Source: CAIMZW01 sp037142435 (GTDB lineage: Bacteria > Actinomycetota > Actinomycetes > Nanopelagicales > Nanopelagicaceae). Taken from it: a DNA stretch of 57,205 bases. The stretch covers positions 1-57,205 of the forward strand of contig JBAXAO010000004.1 in the NCBI GenBank assembly GCA_037142435.1. Reading direction: 5' to 3'. This document shows, in pieces, positions 23,646 through 32,396 of this stretch; the first letter of the stretch is position 1; every line of letters starts with the position of its first letter. The position numbers and the translations under genes are program-made. Below the pieces are notes generated by a model. It searched no databases. It saw only the letters and a program-made list of their open reading frames with translations, and was not told where the DNA came from.

Positions 23646-25264
23646 TTAGACAACCAAACAGTCGAGTGTGGTGGGATAGTTAAAAGCCCATTTTCCAGAG
23701 TCGTGTCACCATTGGAAGCCAGCAAGATCTGCGTGGCGTGTTCAGGGAGTGAGAGTTGCTCTCCGGTTGTGTTTGCAACAACTGTGAGAGATTCGCCGCG
23801 CTTAAAGCTGAGCACTCCCTCGTGCGAATAAAGCCACGTTAACTCGCTGCGTGCACCCAAATCTGGATGGCTCTTACGAAGACCCAGACTCTTTCGATAG
23901 AAATTAAGCATGCTGTGGGGGTTGAGCTCTTCAATATCAACTGAATGTAGTCCGTATTCAGAAGGCAGAGGCAGCCACGGTTTACCGGAGGAGAAACCAA
24001 AATTTGCTTCGGCAGACTTCCAAGGCAAGGGTACTCGTGCACCATCGCGACCTTTATCGGCGCCATTAGTGCGGAAGAAGACCGGATCTTGGCGAGCAGA
24101 ATCTGGAATGAGGCCATCTGGAAGACCTAGTTCTTCGCCTTGGTAAACATAAAGACCACCAGGAAGTGCATGAGTCAACAACGCAAGTGCGCGTGCCTTT
24201 CCTTCATCACCAAGCCGGGAGACCACTCGAGATGAATCATGATTGTTGAGAACCCAAGTGGGGACGGCACCGACGTCAGCGAGTTCAGAAGATGTCTGTT
24301 GAATCGCCACGCGCATCTCTGCTGCGTTCCAATCAGCCAACATGAAATCAAAATTAAATGATTGGTGAAGTTCATCGGGACGAACGTAACGAGCAATACG
24401 CGAAGAGGGGCTAATGAATGCCTCGGCAACTGCCATGCGATCACCTGCGTAGGAATCTAAGATCTTGCGCCACGATCGGTAAATCTCATGCACGCCTTCA
24501 CGATCAAAGAACGGCATATTGGAGAGCAGATGCGCTCGGTATTCCTTATCTTCAAACTCGGCATCAAAACGCAGTGCGCGAGTTAAACCTTCGGGATCTG
24601 GATGATCAACTGAAATACCTTCTTTAACCAGGCCATGCGCAACATCAACTCGGAAACCATCGACTCCTCGGTCTAACCAAAAGCGCAAAGTTTTTTCAAA
24701 ATCTGCTGCGACTTCGGGGTTCTCCCAATTGAGATCAGGTTGAGAAGTATCAAAAAGATGCAGATACCACTGGCCAGCCGAACCATCTGCTTCGGTAATG
24801 CGCGTCCAACATGAACCTCCGAAGACGGAGTTCCAGTTGTTGGGTGGGATGCTGCCATCTTCGCCCTTGCCTTCATAGAAATGAAAGCGAGCGCGCTCTG
24901 GTGAACCAGGGCTTGCCGCAAGAGCTGCCTGAAACCAAAGATGATCGCAAGAGAAATGATTGGGGACTACATCGAAAATTATTTTCAATCCATGGCTGTG
25001 GGAGGCTGCAATGAGTCGCTCTGCCGCAGCATTATCTCCGAAGCGTGGATCAACCAATCGTGGATCAGCTACGTCATAGCCACCGTCTCGGTTCGGAGAT
25101 TTGAAAAAGGGGCTGAGCCAAATGGCATCAACGCCTAGGCGCTGAAGATAAGGCAGACCTTCGATAATGCCCGCAAGATCACCTTCACCATCGGCATTGG
25201 TATCGCGAAAAGAGCGTGGATAGATCTGGTAAATCGCTGCGTCTCGCCACCATGGAGTACTCAT
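23642..25264 (-). CDS. GH13 alpha-glucosidase (oligo-1,6-glucosidase type)
   Basis: 540 residues, cytosolic. The family 13 catalytic residues are visible: nucleophile Asp207 in GFRVDVAHG, acid/base Glu281 in VAEAF, and Asp343 in NNHDSSR. DVVPNHFS (98-105) is region I. A Ca-type loop DTNADGEGD (21-29) and IYPRSFRDTN match alpha-glucosidases that release glucose from maltose, sucrose or isomalto-sugars. It is convergent with the GH1 gene, so the locus serves both alpha- and beta-glucosides. TAGTAT lies 7 nt before the ATG: leaderless. Confidence 0.93.
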   Translation of the reverse strand: MSTPWWRDAAIYQIYPRSFRDTNADGEGDLAGIIEGLPYLQRLGVDAIWLSPFFKSPNRDGGYDVADPRLVDPRFGDNAAAERLIAASHSHGLKIIFDVVPNHFSCDHLWFQAALAASPGSPERARFHFYEGKGEDGSIPPNNWNSVFGGSCWTRITEADGSAGQWYLHLFDTSQPDLNWENPEVAADFEKTLRFWLDRGVDGFRVDVAHGLVKEGISVDHPDPEGLTRALRFDAEFEDKEYRAHLLSNMPFFDREGVHEIYRSWRKILDSYAGDRMAVAEAFISPSSRIARYVRPDELHQSFNFDFMLADWNAAEMRVAIQQTSSELADVGAVPTWVLNNHDSSRVVSRLGDEGKARALALLTHALPGGLYVYQGEELGLPDGLIPDSARQDPVFFRTNGADKGRDGARVPLPWKSAEANFGFSSGKPWLPLPSEYGLHSVDIEELNPHSMLNFYRKSLGLRKSHPDLGARSELTWLYSHEGVLSFKRGESLTVVANTTGEQLSLPEHATQILLASNGDTTLENGLLTIPPHSTVWLSN

Positions 25265-25271
25265 GGTGGCG

Positions 25272-25277
25272 ATACTA
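25272..25277 (-). promoter_or_regulatory. -10 element of the GH13 gene
   Basis: TAGTAT, 7-nt spacer CGCCACC, ATG at 25264. It lies in the 38-bp gap after the HtrA gene, so GH13 has its own promoter rather than depending on HtrA read-through. Confidence 0.45.
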
Positions 25278-25302
25278 GAGCAGGTAGGTAATTTGTACTT
25301 AA

Positions 25303-26418
25303 TTAATTGGAAGGTGCCGAGCCGAGGACGATCGTGAAGACCTTGGTTCCACCTGCGGGTAGGGTCGCCGTAACGGAAACAGTAGCGCCGGGCTTGTATG
25401 CACGAATTCGAACAATTGCCTCGACGTAATCGGCAATCTTGTAGGTATCAATGCTGGTGATAATTGCTCCCACTGGTAGGCCTGCTTTCTCGGCACCAAA
25501 ACCAGTAGTAATAGCTCCAACCTTGGCACCCTTGCCGGTGTAATTGGAATCGAAAGAGACTCCCAAAACTGGGCGAGTAGATTTGCCGGTGGTAATAATT
25601 TCATTGATCACGCGCTGCGCTTCACTGATGGGAATTGCAAAACCCAATCCAATGCTGCCAGAAGTAGAGCTGGTTGAACCAAGCGACGCTATTGCTGAGT
25701 TGATACCAATCATTCGACCTTGAGCATCGGTCAGCGGTCCGCCAGAGTTGCCTGGGTTGATAGCAGCATCTGTCTGGATAGCATCGATGTAGGCCTCGGA
25801 GCCGGTTGATCCAGTAATCACGGGGCGATTAACGGATGAAATAATTCCGGAAGTAACGGTGCGAGAAAGTCCAAGAGGTGAGCCAAATGCAATCGCAGAA
25901 TCGCCAATGCTGATGGAATTAGAATCCCCAAGTGCAATTACCGGTTCATTGCCGATAGCAATCTTGAGAACCGCTAAGTCATAAATGGGATCGCGGCCCA
26001 CAAGTGTCGCTGGATATGTGTCGCCGTTGTCGAGCTCAACAGTAATAGTGCCGGTACCCGTGGCTGCGGCATCGATAACATGGTTGTTGGTCACGATGTA
26101 ACTAGAGGTGGCGTCGGTCTTGTAGATAGAACCAGAACCGGTATCTCCGCCACCAGGAATGGTCACGTTAACTGAGACAACTGATGGTGAAACTTTTTGA
26201 ACGGTGGACTTAATGGTGGTCGTACCTGATCCGCCGAGATCGACGGCAGTTCTGGTAGACAGACACTTTCCATCGGTAGAGGCGTAAAGGGCGCCGGTGC
26301 GGTTGTCGGCACAGGCTTTCACTACGGGGTTCGAAAAAGTTACGGCGGTGGCAACTCCACCAATCGTTGTTGCTCCCAGAGCGAACCCAATCATGACCTT
26401 AGCTGCAGTACTGCGCAT
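25303..26418 (-). CDS. HtrA/DegP-type serine protease with PDZ domain
   Basis: 371 residues. One N-terminal membrane span (about 8-28) anchors an extracellular protease. Before the protease domain is a Cys pair module: ACADNRTGALYAS (Cys36) to GKCLSTRTAV (Cys52). Trypsin-like triad: His113 in TNNHVID, Asp147 in IYDLAVLKI, Ser225 in NPGNSGGPL. One PDZ domain follows (about 275-365, VGAITTGFGAEKAGLPVGAII). Role: envelope protein quality control. The Shine-Dalgarno GGGGAG is 6 nt before ATG 26418. An upstream AT-rich stretch near 26440 may hold the promoter. Confidence 0.92.
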   Translation of the reverse strand: MRSTAAKVMIGFALGATTIGGVATAVTFSNPVVKACADNRTGALYASTDGKCLSTRTAVDLGGSGTTTIKSTVQKVSPSVVSVNVTIPGGGDTGSGSIYKTDATSSYIVTNNHVIDAAATGTGTITVELDNGDTYPATLVGRDPIYDLAVLKIAIGNEPVIALGDSNSISIGDSAIAFGSPLGLSRTVTSGIISSVNRPVITGSTGSEAYIDAIQTDAAINPGNSGGPLTDAQGRMIGINSAIASLGSTSSTSGSIGLGFAIPISEAQRVINEIITTGKSTRPVLGVSFDSNYTGKGAKVGAITTGFGAEKAGLPVGAIITSIDTYKIADYVEAIVRIRAYKPGATVSVTATLPAGGTKVFTIVLGSAPSN

Positions 26419-26526
26419 TCATCTCCCCGTTCATAAAAATACTTGGACTCTTGACTGCCTATATAAGAGGAATAACTTCGAAATTCTAAGAGAAGAAACT
26501 CTAAGTTGCCTGAGAATCAATTGCGC

Positions 26527-26532
26527 TAGAGT
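26527..26532 (+). promoter_or_regulatory. -10 element of the GNAT gene (leaderless)
   Basis: TAGAGT, 6-nt spacer cccaat, ATG at 26539. Confidence 0.5.
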
Positions 26533-26538
26533 CCCAAT

Positions 26539-27114
26539 ATGAGAGATTTCGACCTCCTGATAGCCACCCCACGCCTTGAACTCCACACAGTCCGCCCTGA
26601 GGACTACGAAAAGTTGGCCCAAGATCGGTCAGATCCCACCCTTTGGGTCGATCGCGGCTTTAGCAATCCTCATCGCCATCTTGTGGAGGACCCGGGGCCT
26701 CTGCCCTTTCGGATCCCACGAATTCGCAATAATCCCGAACAAGCCAAATATCTGCTGAGAATGGCAGTACTTCGACAGAGCGGTGAAATCATCGGAAGCA
26801 CCGGTTTCCACGATGCCCCCGACGAAAACGGGATGATCGAAATTGGACTCGGCGTTGAGGAGAAATTCCGGGGTCAAGGGTTTGCACAAGAAATGCTGCA
26901 CGGGATGTGGGATTGGGTTACCACCGATCCGAATGTGAGGGTATTGCGATACACCGTAAGCCCAACTAACGAGCCCTCACAAGCAATCATCAAGAAATTG
27001 GGATTCGACTACCGCGGCCAACAGATCGATGAAGAAGATGGCCCGGAAGATATATTCGAAATGAGCGCGGACCGGTACCGACTAAAATTCGGAAATGGCA
27101 ACGTTGCTCAGTAA
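26539..27114 (+). CDS. GNAT acetyltransferase, RimJ/RimL-like
   Basis: 191 residues. N-terminal ATPRLELHTVRPEDYE is typical of the RimJ/RimL (Acetyltransf_3) branch, and the acetyl-CoA pyrophosphate loop is EKFRGQGFAQEML. The conserved IGSTGFHD and IEIGLGVEE strands precede it. Acceptor unknown (protein N terminus or small amine). Its 3' end overlaps the MFS gene by 20 nt, so the two are cotranscribed. Confidence 0.85.
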   Translation: MRDFDLLIATPRLELHTVRPEDYEKLAQDRSDPTLWVDRGFSNPHRHLVEDPGPLPFRIPRIRNNPEQAKYLLRMAVLRQSGEIIGSTGFHDAPDENGMIEIGLGVEEKFRGQGFAQEMLHGMWDWVTTDPNVRVLRYTVSPTNEPSQAIIKKLGFDYRGQQIDEEDGPEDIFEMSADRYRLKFGNGNVAQ

Positions 27115-28354
27115 CTTGAATCTGCGCGAGCGGATTCGCAAAGCCCTGCCTAATTCTCAAGTCCTCAAAGTGATGTCGATCAGCACCTTCATTAATACCT
27201 TCGGCAATGGTCTCTTTTTTACTGTAGAAATTATCTTTCTGACGAGGTCTGTCGGTCTTACCCCTCATCAAGTCGGATTCGGCTTTACTCTCGCTGCGCT
27301 CTGCGCGTTCCCAATGAGCGTGCCGGCCGGACAGTTCGCACATCGAATTAACATCAGGAAGTTTGTTGCCATCTCACAAACAATTCAAGGAATGGCTGCC
27401 GCCTCATTTATTTTTATTCACAGCTACTCCGCCTTCTTACTCCTCACGATCTCAGTCGAAATATTGGTTTCTTTTACTCAAACATTTCGCATGGTTTTGA
27501 TTAATCAAGTTGGAGGTGCAGGAGAAGCACGTGTTGGCTTTCGCGCTTATCAGCGAGCAGTTACCAACTTAGGCATCGGAATGGGTACGGCTTTTGCCGG
27601 TATCGCTCTGATCATCGACACTCACGCAGGTTATGCAACCATCGTTGTTCTTAACGGCATTACCTTCATCGTTGCCGCCCTGGTCTTTCTCAAGGTTCCG
27701 TATACGGGTGCGGAAGAGATCGATGAGGAACCACGTACCGGATCACGATTCATCGCGATAAAAGATAAAAAGTATGTGACTGCTATGTTGCTCAACGCCA
27801 TTTATTCCAGCCACTTTATTATTCAAGGTGTTGCTTTGCCGCTCTGGATCATCAGGTATACCAAAGCCCCGCATTGGACGATTTCTGTTGTCTTTCTCAT
27901 TAACACGATCGCATGCGTTCTCTTTTCGGTGCGAGCCAGCAAAGGCACTAGCAATGTCGTGGTCGCATCGAAAGTTTTCTTTAAATCCGGTCTCTACGTG
28001 GCTGCCGCCTGCGTTTTATATGCACTTGCGCAGGGAGCCAATGTTTGGCTGGCCTGCGGACTTCTCTTTCTTGGAATGGGGCTGCACACGGCTGGCGAGT
28101 TATTGGGATCAGCTGCCGGCTGGGGGCTGGGATTTGGACTGGCCGACGAGCGCTACCAAGCACAATATCAAGGCGTATGGCAGATGAGTTGGAGCTTAGG
28201 CGGCATCGCGGGACCAGCGCTCATCACGGCCGCAGTCGTAGACCTACATAAAGTTGGCTGGTTAATCCTGGGTGCGGTATTCATCATTGCAACTTTTCTC
28301 TTCATTCCACTGGTTAATTCGATGAAGAATCGTCACCATTCACATCTTGCTTAA
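27095..28354 (+). CDS. MFS transporter
   Basis: 419 residues, about 12 membrane spans. The first half contains LTPHQVGFGFTLAALCAFPMSVPAG and a later cytosolic loop (about 205-225, TGAEEIDEEPRTGSR). The MFS fold is clear; substrate cannot be read. Starts at ATG 27095 inside the GNAT gene. Its last 41 bp overlap the convergent MFS gene. Confidence 0.82.
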   Translation: MATLLSNLNLRERIRKALPNSQVLKVMSISTFINTFGNGLFFTVEIIFLTRSVGLTPHQVGFGFTLAALCAFPMSVPAGQFAHRINIRKFVAISQTIQGMAAASFIFIHSYSAFLLLTISVEILVSFTQTFRMVLINQVGGAGEARVGFRAYQRAVTNLGIGMGTAFAGIALIIDTHAGYATIVVLNGITFIVAALVFLKVPYTGAEEIDEEPRTGSRFIAIKDKKYVTAMLLNAIYSSHFIIQGVALPLWIIRYTKAPHWTISVVFLINTIACVLFSVRASKGTSNVVVASKVFFKSGLYVAAACVLYALAQGANVWLACGLLFLGMGLHTAGELLGSAAGWGLGFGLADERYQAQYQGVWQMSWSLGGIAGPALITAAVVDLHKVGWLILGAVFIIATFLFIPLVNSMKNRHHSHLA

Positions 28355-29564
28355 GCGGAACAAATTGCATGTTGCGCACTTCAGGCACACAAAGCATCAC
28401 AATAATTGCTAAGAAGCTTACCCCTGCAGCAATCTCCATCGTTCGAGTAATTCCAATGACACCTGCCAGGGGCGCTGCAACAGCTAGGCCAACTGGCCGA
28501 AAGAGCATGGTGCCCAATGCATCGAAAGAGGAGACTCTAGATAACGCTTCTCGGGGAACCATTCGTTGAAGGGCTGTCGACCAAATTGATCCCCACAAAT
28601 CTAGGGTGACTCCCCAGAGAAAAGCAGTGAAGGCGATGATTGCCAGCGGCATAGGTTTGGCAAGTGACCACATATAAAAGGACATAGATGTAGAAATAAT
28701 CACCAAGGCGCGCATCGGGTATTTGAAATTTACTTTCATTGCCAAGAGCGATCCCACAATATATCCAACGGATTCAGCAGAGAGTACAAATCCCCAAGAT
28801 TTAGGACCGTTAAAGTGTTTCAAGGCGATGAGCGGGCCCAGAACATTTTCGCCAGCTGCCCAACACATCACAACGAAGGAAAAACCAAAAACGATAACTA
28901 CGATCCATCGGAAGGAGAGAAATACCTTCCAGCCATGTTTGAGATCATCGAGCATCGAATCTTGGTTTTCAGCGCGCGCGGGAACCACATGCGCAAAACT
29001 CAAGAGCATCAAACCGGCGATAAGAAAGGAGATGGCATCGATAGCCAACGCCAATGTGCTGCCATATGCGCTGACTAAGAATCCAGCGGCGGCCGCACCT
29101 GTCAGATAGGCAATATTGGAGACAAATTGATTGACAGCATTGGCTTTCTGTAAGGCATCTTCCGGGACTATGGCTGGCAACACCCCAGAAAAGGCCGGCC
29201 ACCAAATGCCCCACATCAGACCAAAATTTATGTTGGCGGCAAGCAAAACCCACATGGGTACATTTCCGGTGGCGAAGAAGCCAACCTGAACCAATAAACC
29301 AATAGCTCCCCACGTATCGCAGAGGCCGACCATCTTTACTCGTCCATATTTATCAGCGATCACACCGCCGAACGGACTCATAAGAATCATCGAAATAGTT
29401 AGCGCACCCAATACCCAACCCAACTGCGTCGCATTGCCGTGTGGAAGATGCAAAATTCCAAATGCCAAGGCGATGGGTCCGATCCCATTTCCTAAATTTG
29501 AAATGAAACGCGCGATAAAGAGGCGTTTTACATACCTCTGGCGCAAAAGAACTTTCAATTCCAT
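28314..29564 (-). CDS. MFS transporter, EntS/MFS_3-like
   Basis: 416 residues, 12 spans. RQRYVKRLFIARFISNLGNGI and the loop GGVIADKYGRVKMV (motif A) resemble the EntS-type drug or siderophore exporters. C-terminal tail is acidic. It follows the amidase gene by 5 nt on the minus strand, so they form an operon with the small membrane protein upstream. Convergent overlap of 41 bp with the preceding MFS gene. Substrate unknown. Confidence 0.84.
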   Translation of the reverse strand: MELKVLLRQRYVKRLFIARFISNLGNGIGPIALAFGILHLPHGNATQLGWVLGALTISMILMSPFGGVIADKYGRVKMVGLCDTWGAIGLLVQVGFFATGNVPMWVLLAANINFGLMWGIWWPAFSGVLPAIVPEDALQKANAVNQFVSNIAYLTGAAAAGFLVSAYGSTLALAIDAISFLIAGLMLLSFAHVVPARAENQDSMLDDLKHGWKVFLSFRWIVVIVFGFSFVVMCWAAGENVLGPLIALKHFNGPKSWGFVLSAESVGYIVGSLLAMKVNFKYPMRALVIISTSMSFYMWSLAKPMPLAIIAFTAFLWGVTLDLWGSIWSTALQRMVPREALSRVSSFDALGTMLFRPVGLAVAAPLAGVIGITRTMEIAAGVSFLAIIVMLCVPEVRNMQFVPLKQDVNGDDSSSN

Positions 29565-29569
29565 AGTCG

Positions 29570-30982
29570 TTACTTTCTAAAGGTAGGGAGAAGCACTCCA
29601 AGGCCGAGAGCTGACTCAATGCGCGACATGGCTCGTACTAAGTTCATTTCATCGTTGGCACGAGAGACAACTCCCATGGCAACGGGCAATCCGTCGACTA
29701 AGCCCATTGGCAGAGCGCCGATTGGGGTACCGGCAATGGCGGGCGCCATCGAAATCCAACTAGCCGAGGAATAGTCATCGCCCTTGCCTAAAGCGCTAAC
29801 CCAAGCCGGTGCGTAGGCCGCCCCAATGAGTACATCCACGCCATCGAGAGCCGAGTTCAGTAATGAGTTTGCCCAGAAAAGATTCCGAGTTCGAACTTCA
29901 CGATACTTTTCTCCACGACCACCGAGTTCGAGAGATTTATCGAAAAGTTCCTGCTTAAAGTACTGCATTTCACTCTCGCCATGAGCAAGATTAAATTCCA
30001 CAACGTCCTTCAAGGTCTTCGCTCCGTTACCTGGCCTGGTCTCAAGATATTGCGCCAGATCGTCATGGAGTTCATACATCAAAACATTGAACTCGCCATC
30101 GGAAACGCTTTCTTCTGGGGAAGGTATGGCCACATCAACAAGCGATATTCCGAACTTTTCCAAAAGTTTAAGGGAGTCTTCAAAGAGTTGGTTAGTTTTC
30201 TCGCTCTGGGTCATCCATTCCCGAACCACCCCAATACGCAAATTGTCGTTATTTTCCGCCACTTTTTGGTAGCCCTCGGTCGCGGTCATAACCTCCAACA
30301 GCAGAGCGACGTCGCGAACTGAACGTCCCATCGGGCCAGGCGAATCTTGGCTGGAACTAATGGGGATCATGCCATCGCGAGGAACTGAACCCACCGTAGG
30401 TTTGATTCCGACGCAACCATTTACTGAGGCTGGGCAAACGATCGAACCATCGGTTTCACTTCCCACCGCAAGCGCTACCAAACCGGCAGAGACCGCAGCA
30501 CCGGAACCGGAAGAGGATCCGCCAGCGCTATGTTGGTGTATCCAAGGATTGGCGGTCAGTCCACCTACTGCTGACCATCCACTGGTCGATTTTGTGGAGC
30601 GAATATTCGCCCACTCGGAAAGATTTGTGGCACCAACGATGATCGCGCCTGCCTCACGCAACCTGCGAACTAAGGTCGAATCGCGCTCCACCGTTCTGCC
30701 GGCAAGAGCCAAAGAGCCAGCGGTAGCTGGTAATCCCCGCGCTTCAATATTGTCTTTGATGAGGATAGGCAATCCGGCAAGAGGCCCCGAAAACTTTTTG
30801 CTATCTATATCTCTCGCGCGATCGAGCGCATCTGCAGATACCGCCAAGACAGAGTTAAGCTGGTAACCACTTTGATCTATCCTGTGAATTCGCTCTAGGG
30901 TTTCGGTTGTTTCGGCAGCGGCGGTGATTTTGCCCGTCGCGATTAATTCAATAGTTTCATGAGCAGAGGAGAACTGGCCCAC
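29570..30982 (-). CDS. Amidase-signature enzyme
   Basis: 470 residues of the amidase signature family. Catalytic Lys76 in LPILIKDNIE, the Ser-rich GGSSSGSG loop (154-161) and the nucleophile Ser180 in ETDGSIVCPA make up the Ser-cisSer-Lys triad. It lacks the C-terminal features of GatA and sits away from gatB/C, so a general amide hydrolase is more likely than the Glu-tRNA amidotransferase subunit. Starts with GTG sharing one base with the upstream TAG (TAGTG), with AAGGAAAG upstream: coupled translation. Confidence 0.88.
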   Translation of the reverse strand: MGQFSSAHETIELIATGKITAAAETTETLERIHRIDQSGYQLNSVLAVSADALDRARDIDSKKFSGPLAGLPILIKDNIEARGLPATAGSLALAGRTVERDSTLVRRLREAGAIIVGATNLSEWANIRSTKSTSGWSAVGGLTANPWIHQHSAGGSSSGSGAAVSAGLVALAVGSETDGSIVCPASVNGCVGIKPTVGSVPRDGMIPISSSQDSPGPMGRSVRDVALLLEVMTATEGYQKVAENNDNLRIGVVREWMTQSEKTNQLFEDSLKLLEKFGISLVDVAIPSPEESVSDGEFNVLMYELHDDLAQYLETRPGNGAKTLKDVVEFNLAHGESEMQYFKQELFDKSLELGGRGEKYREVRTRNLFWANSLLNSALDGVDVLIGAAYAPAWVSALGKGDDYSSASWISMAPAIAGTPIGALPMGLVDGLPVAMGVVSRANDEMNLVRAMSRIESALGLGVLLPTFRK

Positions 30983-31362
30983 TACTTCTTTCCTTCGACA
31001 TCGCGCAAGAGTTGATGCATTTCTAGGGCAATCTTCTTGAGCTCGACGAGTTCTTCTTTTGCTAATGCTCGAGCTTCTTTTGCCAATTCAAATTCTCCCA
31101 AGCTAGCGGTGTGAGTTTCGGTAATTTTTTGCTCGACCGAAGACGAGGCAGCGTTCTGGCCAACCATAATGATGGATAGCAAGACTAATTGCAGAAAAGT
31201 CTGAGCTACCCAGGCGACGATGATAATTGGATCTCCAGTTTTGAGAGCCGAGGGAAGCGAGATGAGAGCGATGAGGGCAAAGGCGTACGCGCACCACATA
31301 GTGGAGACGCCTGATGTTATTTTCGCCGCCAATTTAGCGTTAAATTCATTCATTTTGCTCAT
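30982..31362 (-). CDS. Small two-TM protein with C-terminal coiled coil
   Basis: 126 residues. Two spans (about 24-42 and 47-66) carry QLVLLSIIMVGQNAA, which is reminiscent of DUF1003/low-affinity-iron-permease-like proteins. A charged helical tail (77-126, FELAKEARALAKEELVELK) looks like a coiled coil. Function unknown. First gene of a run with the amidase and an MFS exporter; TACTAT lies 6 nt before the ATG, so it is leaderless. Confidence 0.7.
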   Translation of the reverse strand: MSKMNEFNAKLAAKITSGVSTMWCAYAFALIALISLPSALKTGDPIIIVAWVAQTFLQLVLLSIIMVGQNAASSSVEQKITETHTASLGEFELAKEARALAKEELVELKKIALEMHQLLRDVEGKK

Positions 31363-31368
31363 GCGGTC

Positions 31369-31374
31369 ATAGTA
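31369..31374 (-). promoter_or_regulatory. -10 element of the amidase operon, near-palindromic
   Basis: TACTAT, 6-nt spacer GACCGC, ATG at 31362 on minus. The overlapping plus-strand CATAGT (31368-31373) lies 6 nt before a GTG at 31380 that is in frame with the aldo/keto reductase, so the same bases could serve both directions. Confidence 0.45.
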
Positions 31375-31427
31375 GAGCCGTGGTCAATAGACTTCGTGTA
31401 CCTACTGCTTATTTGAATGGAGAAACG

Positions 31428-32396
31428 GTGCAAACGAGAAACTTGGGACCTTGGGAAGTATCGCCAATCGGACTTGGGTGTATGCCCCTTTCGCAAAACC
31501 GCGAGTCACGTCCAGAACTCCTTACCGACCGAGCATTGAGCATCTCGGTAATTCATGCTGCCTTGGATGCGGGCATCAATTTTCTAGATACTGCAGATAT
31601 TTACGCACCCTCCTGGCGGGATTTTGGACATAACGAAAAATTGGTAGGCGAGGCGTTGCGTTCTTGGAGTGGCAGCGTGGCTCAAAAGTCAAAGGTCGTT
31701 ATTGCTACAAAAGGTGGCATCACTCGCGGACCTAATGAGAGTTGGGGACGAGCCAGCAGCCGGGATTACTTCTTGCGCGCAGCCGAAGCATCGGCTCTGC
31801 GACTGGGAGTGGAAAAGATTCAACTATGGCAACACCACCGCATGAATCCCGAGATGCCTTTTGAAACGCAATTTAAGAATGTAATGGTCTTGCTGGAACG
31901 AGGTTTAGTCGAACATATCGGCTTATCTAACGTAAATCTTGAACAGTTGAAATTCGCCGTTGAAATCGGCGGGTCCGTATCTGAAGGCGGAGTCATCTCC
32001 GTTCAAAATGAGTTCAGTCCACGCTATCGGCTCGGTTCAGATGTCATTGAGTACTGCCAATCCCAAGGAATCGCTTACTTACCTTGGTCACCACTTGGTG
32101 GAGTTGGTCGCAGCTCTGGAATTGCGGATGGAAAATTCGGACTCTTTAACGAGTTGAGTCAGGAAAAAGACTGCTCACCTTATTCATTAGCGATCGCCTG
32201 GCAGTTAAGCCAGTCCAGCACCATAATTCCAATTCCGGGCGCATCGCGACGAGAGCAGATTGCAGATCTCGTGGCGGGTTGGTCGCTGAAACTATCTGAT
32301 GAAGAACTAACTAAATTGAACTCAAACCTTCCGGAGAATCCACCACTGCATCCGGAACTCGTGGATCAACCGCCACTTCGCGCTCCGGCAGTTTAA
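31428..32396 (+). CDS. Aldo/keto reductase
   Basis: 322 residues from GTG 31428, which has GGAG 5 nt upstream and gives the usual family start MQTRNLGPWEVSPIGLGCM. TIM-barrel NADPH oxidoreductase with the catalytic set Asp-Tyr (LDTADIYAPS), Lys (VVIATKGG) and His (LWQHHRMNPE). C-terminal IPIPGASRREQI binds the NADPH phosphate. An in-frame GTG at 31380 with a -10-like CATAGT 6 nt before it could give a 338-residue form. Substrate unknown. Its 3' end overlaps the convergent MFS gene by 86 bp. Confidence 0.88.
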   Translation: MQTRNLGPWEVSPIGLGCMPLSQNRESRPELLTDRALSISVIHAALDAGINFLDTADIYAPSWRDFGHNEKLVGEALRSWSGSVAQKSKVVIATKGGITRGPNESWGRASSRDYFLRAAEASALRLGVEKIQLWQHHRMNPEMPFETQFKNVMVLLERGLVEHIGLSNVNLEQLKFAVEIGGSVSEGGVISVQNEFSPRYRLGSDVIEYCQSQGIAYLPWSPLGGVGRSSGIADGKFGLFNELSQEKDCSPYSLAIAWQLSQSSTIIPIPGASRREQIADLVAGWSLKLSDEELTKLNSNLPENPPLHPELVDQPPLRAPAV

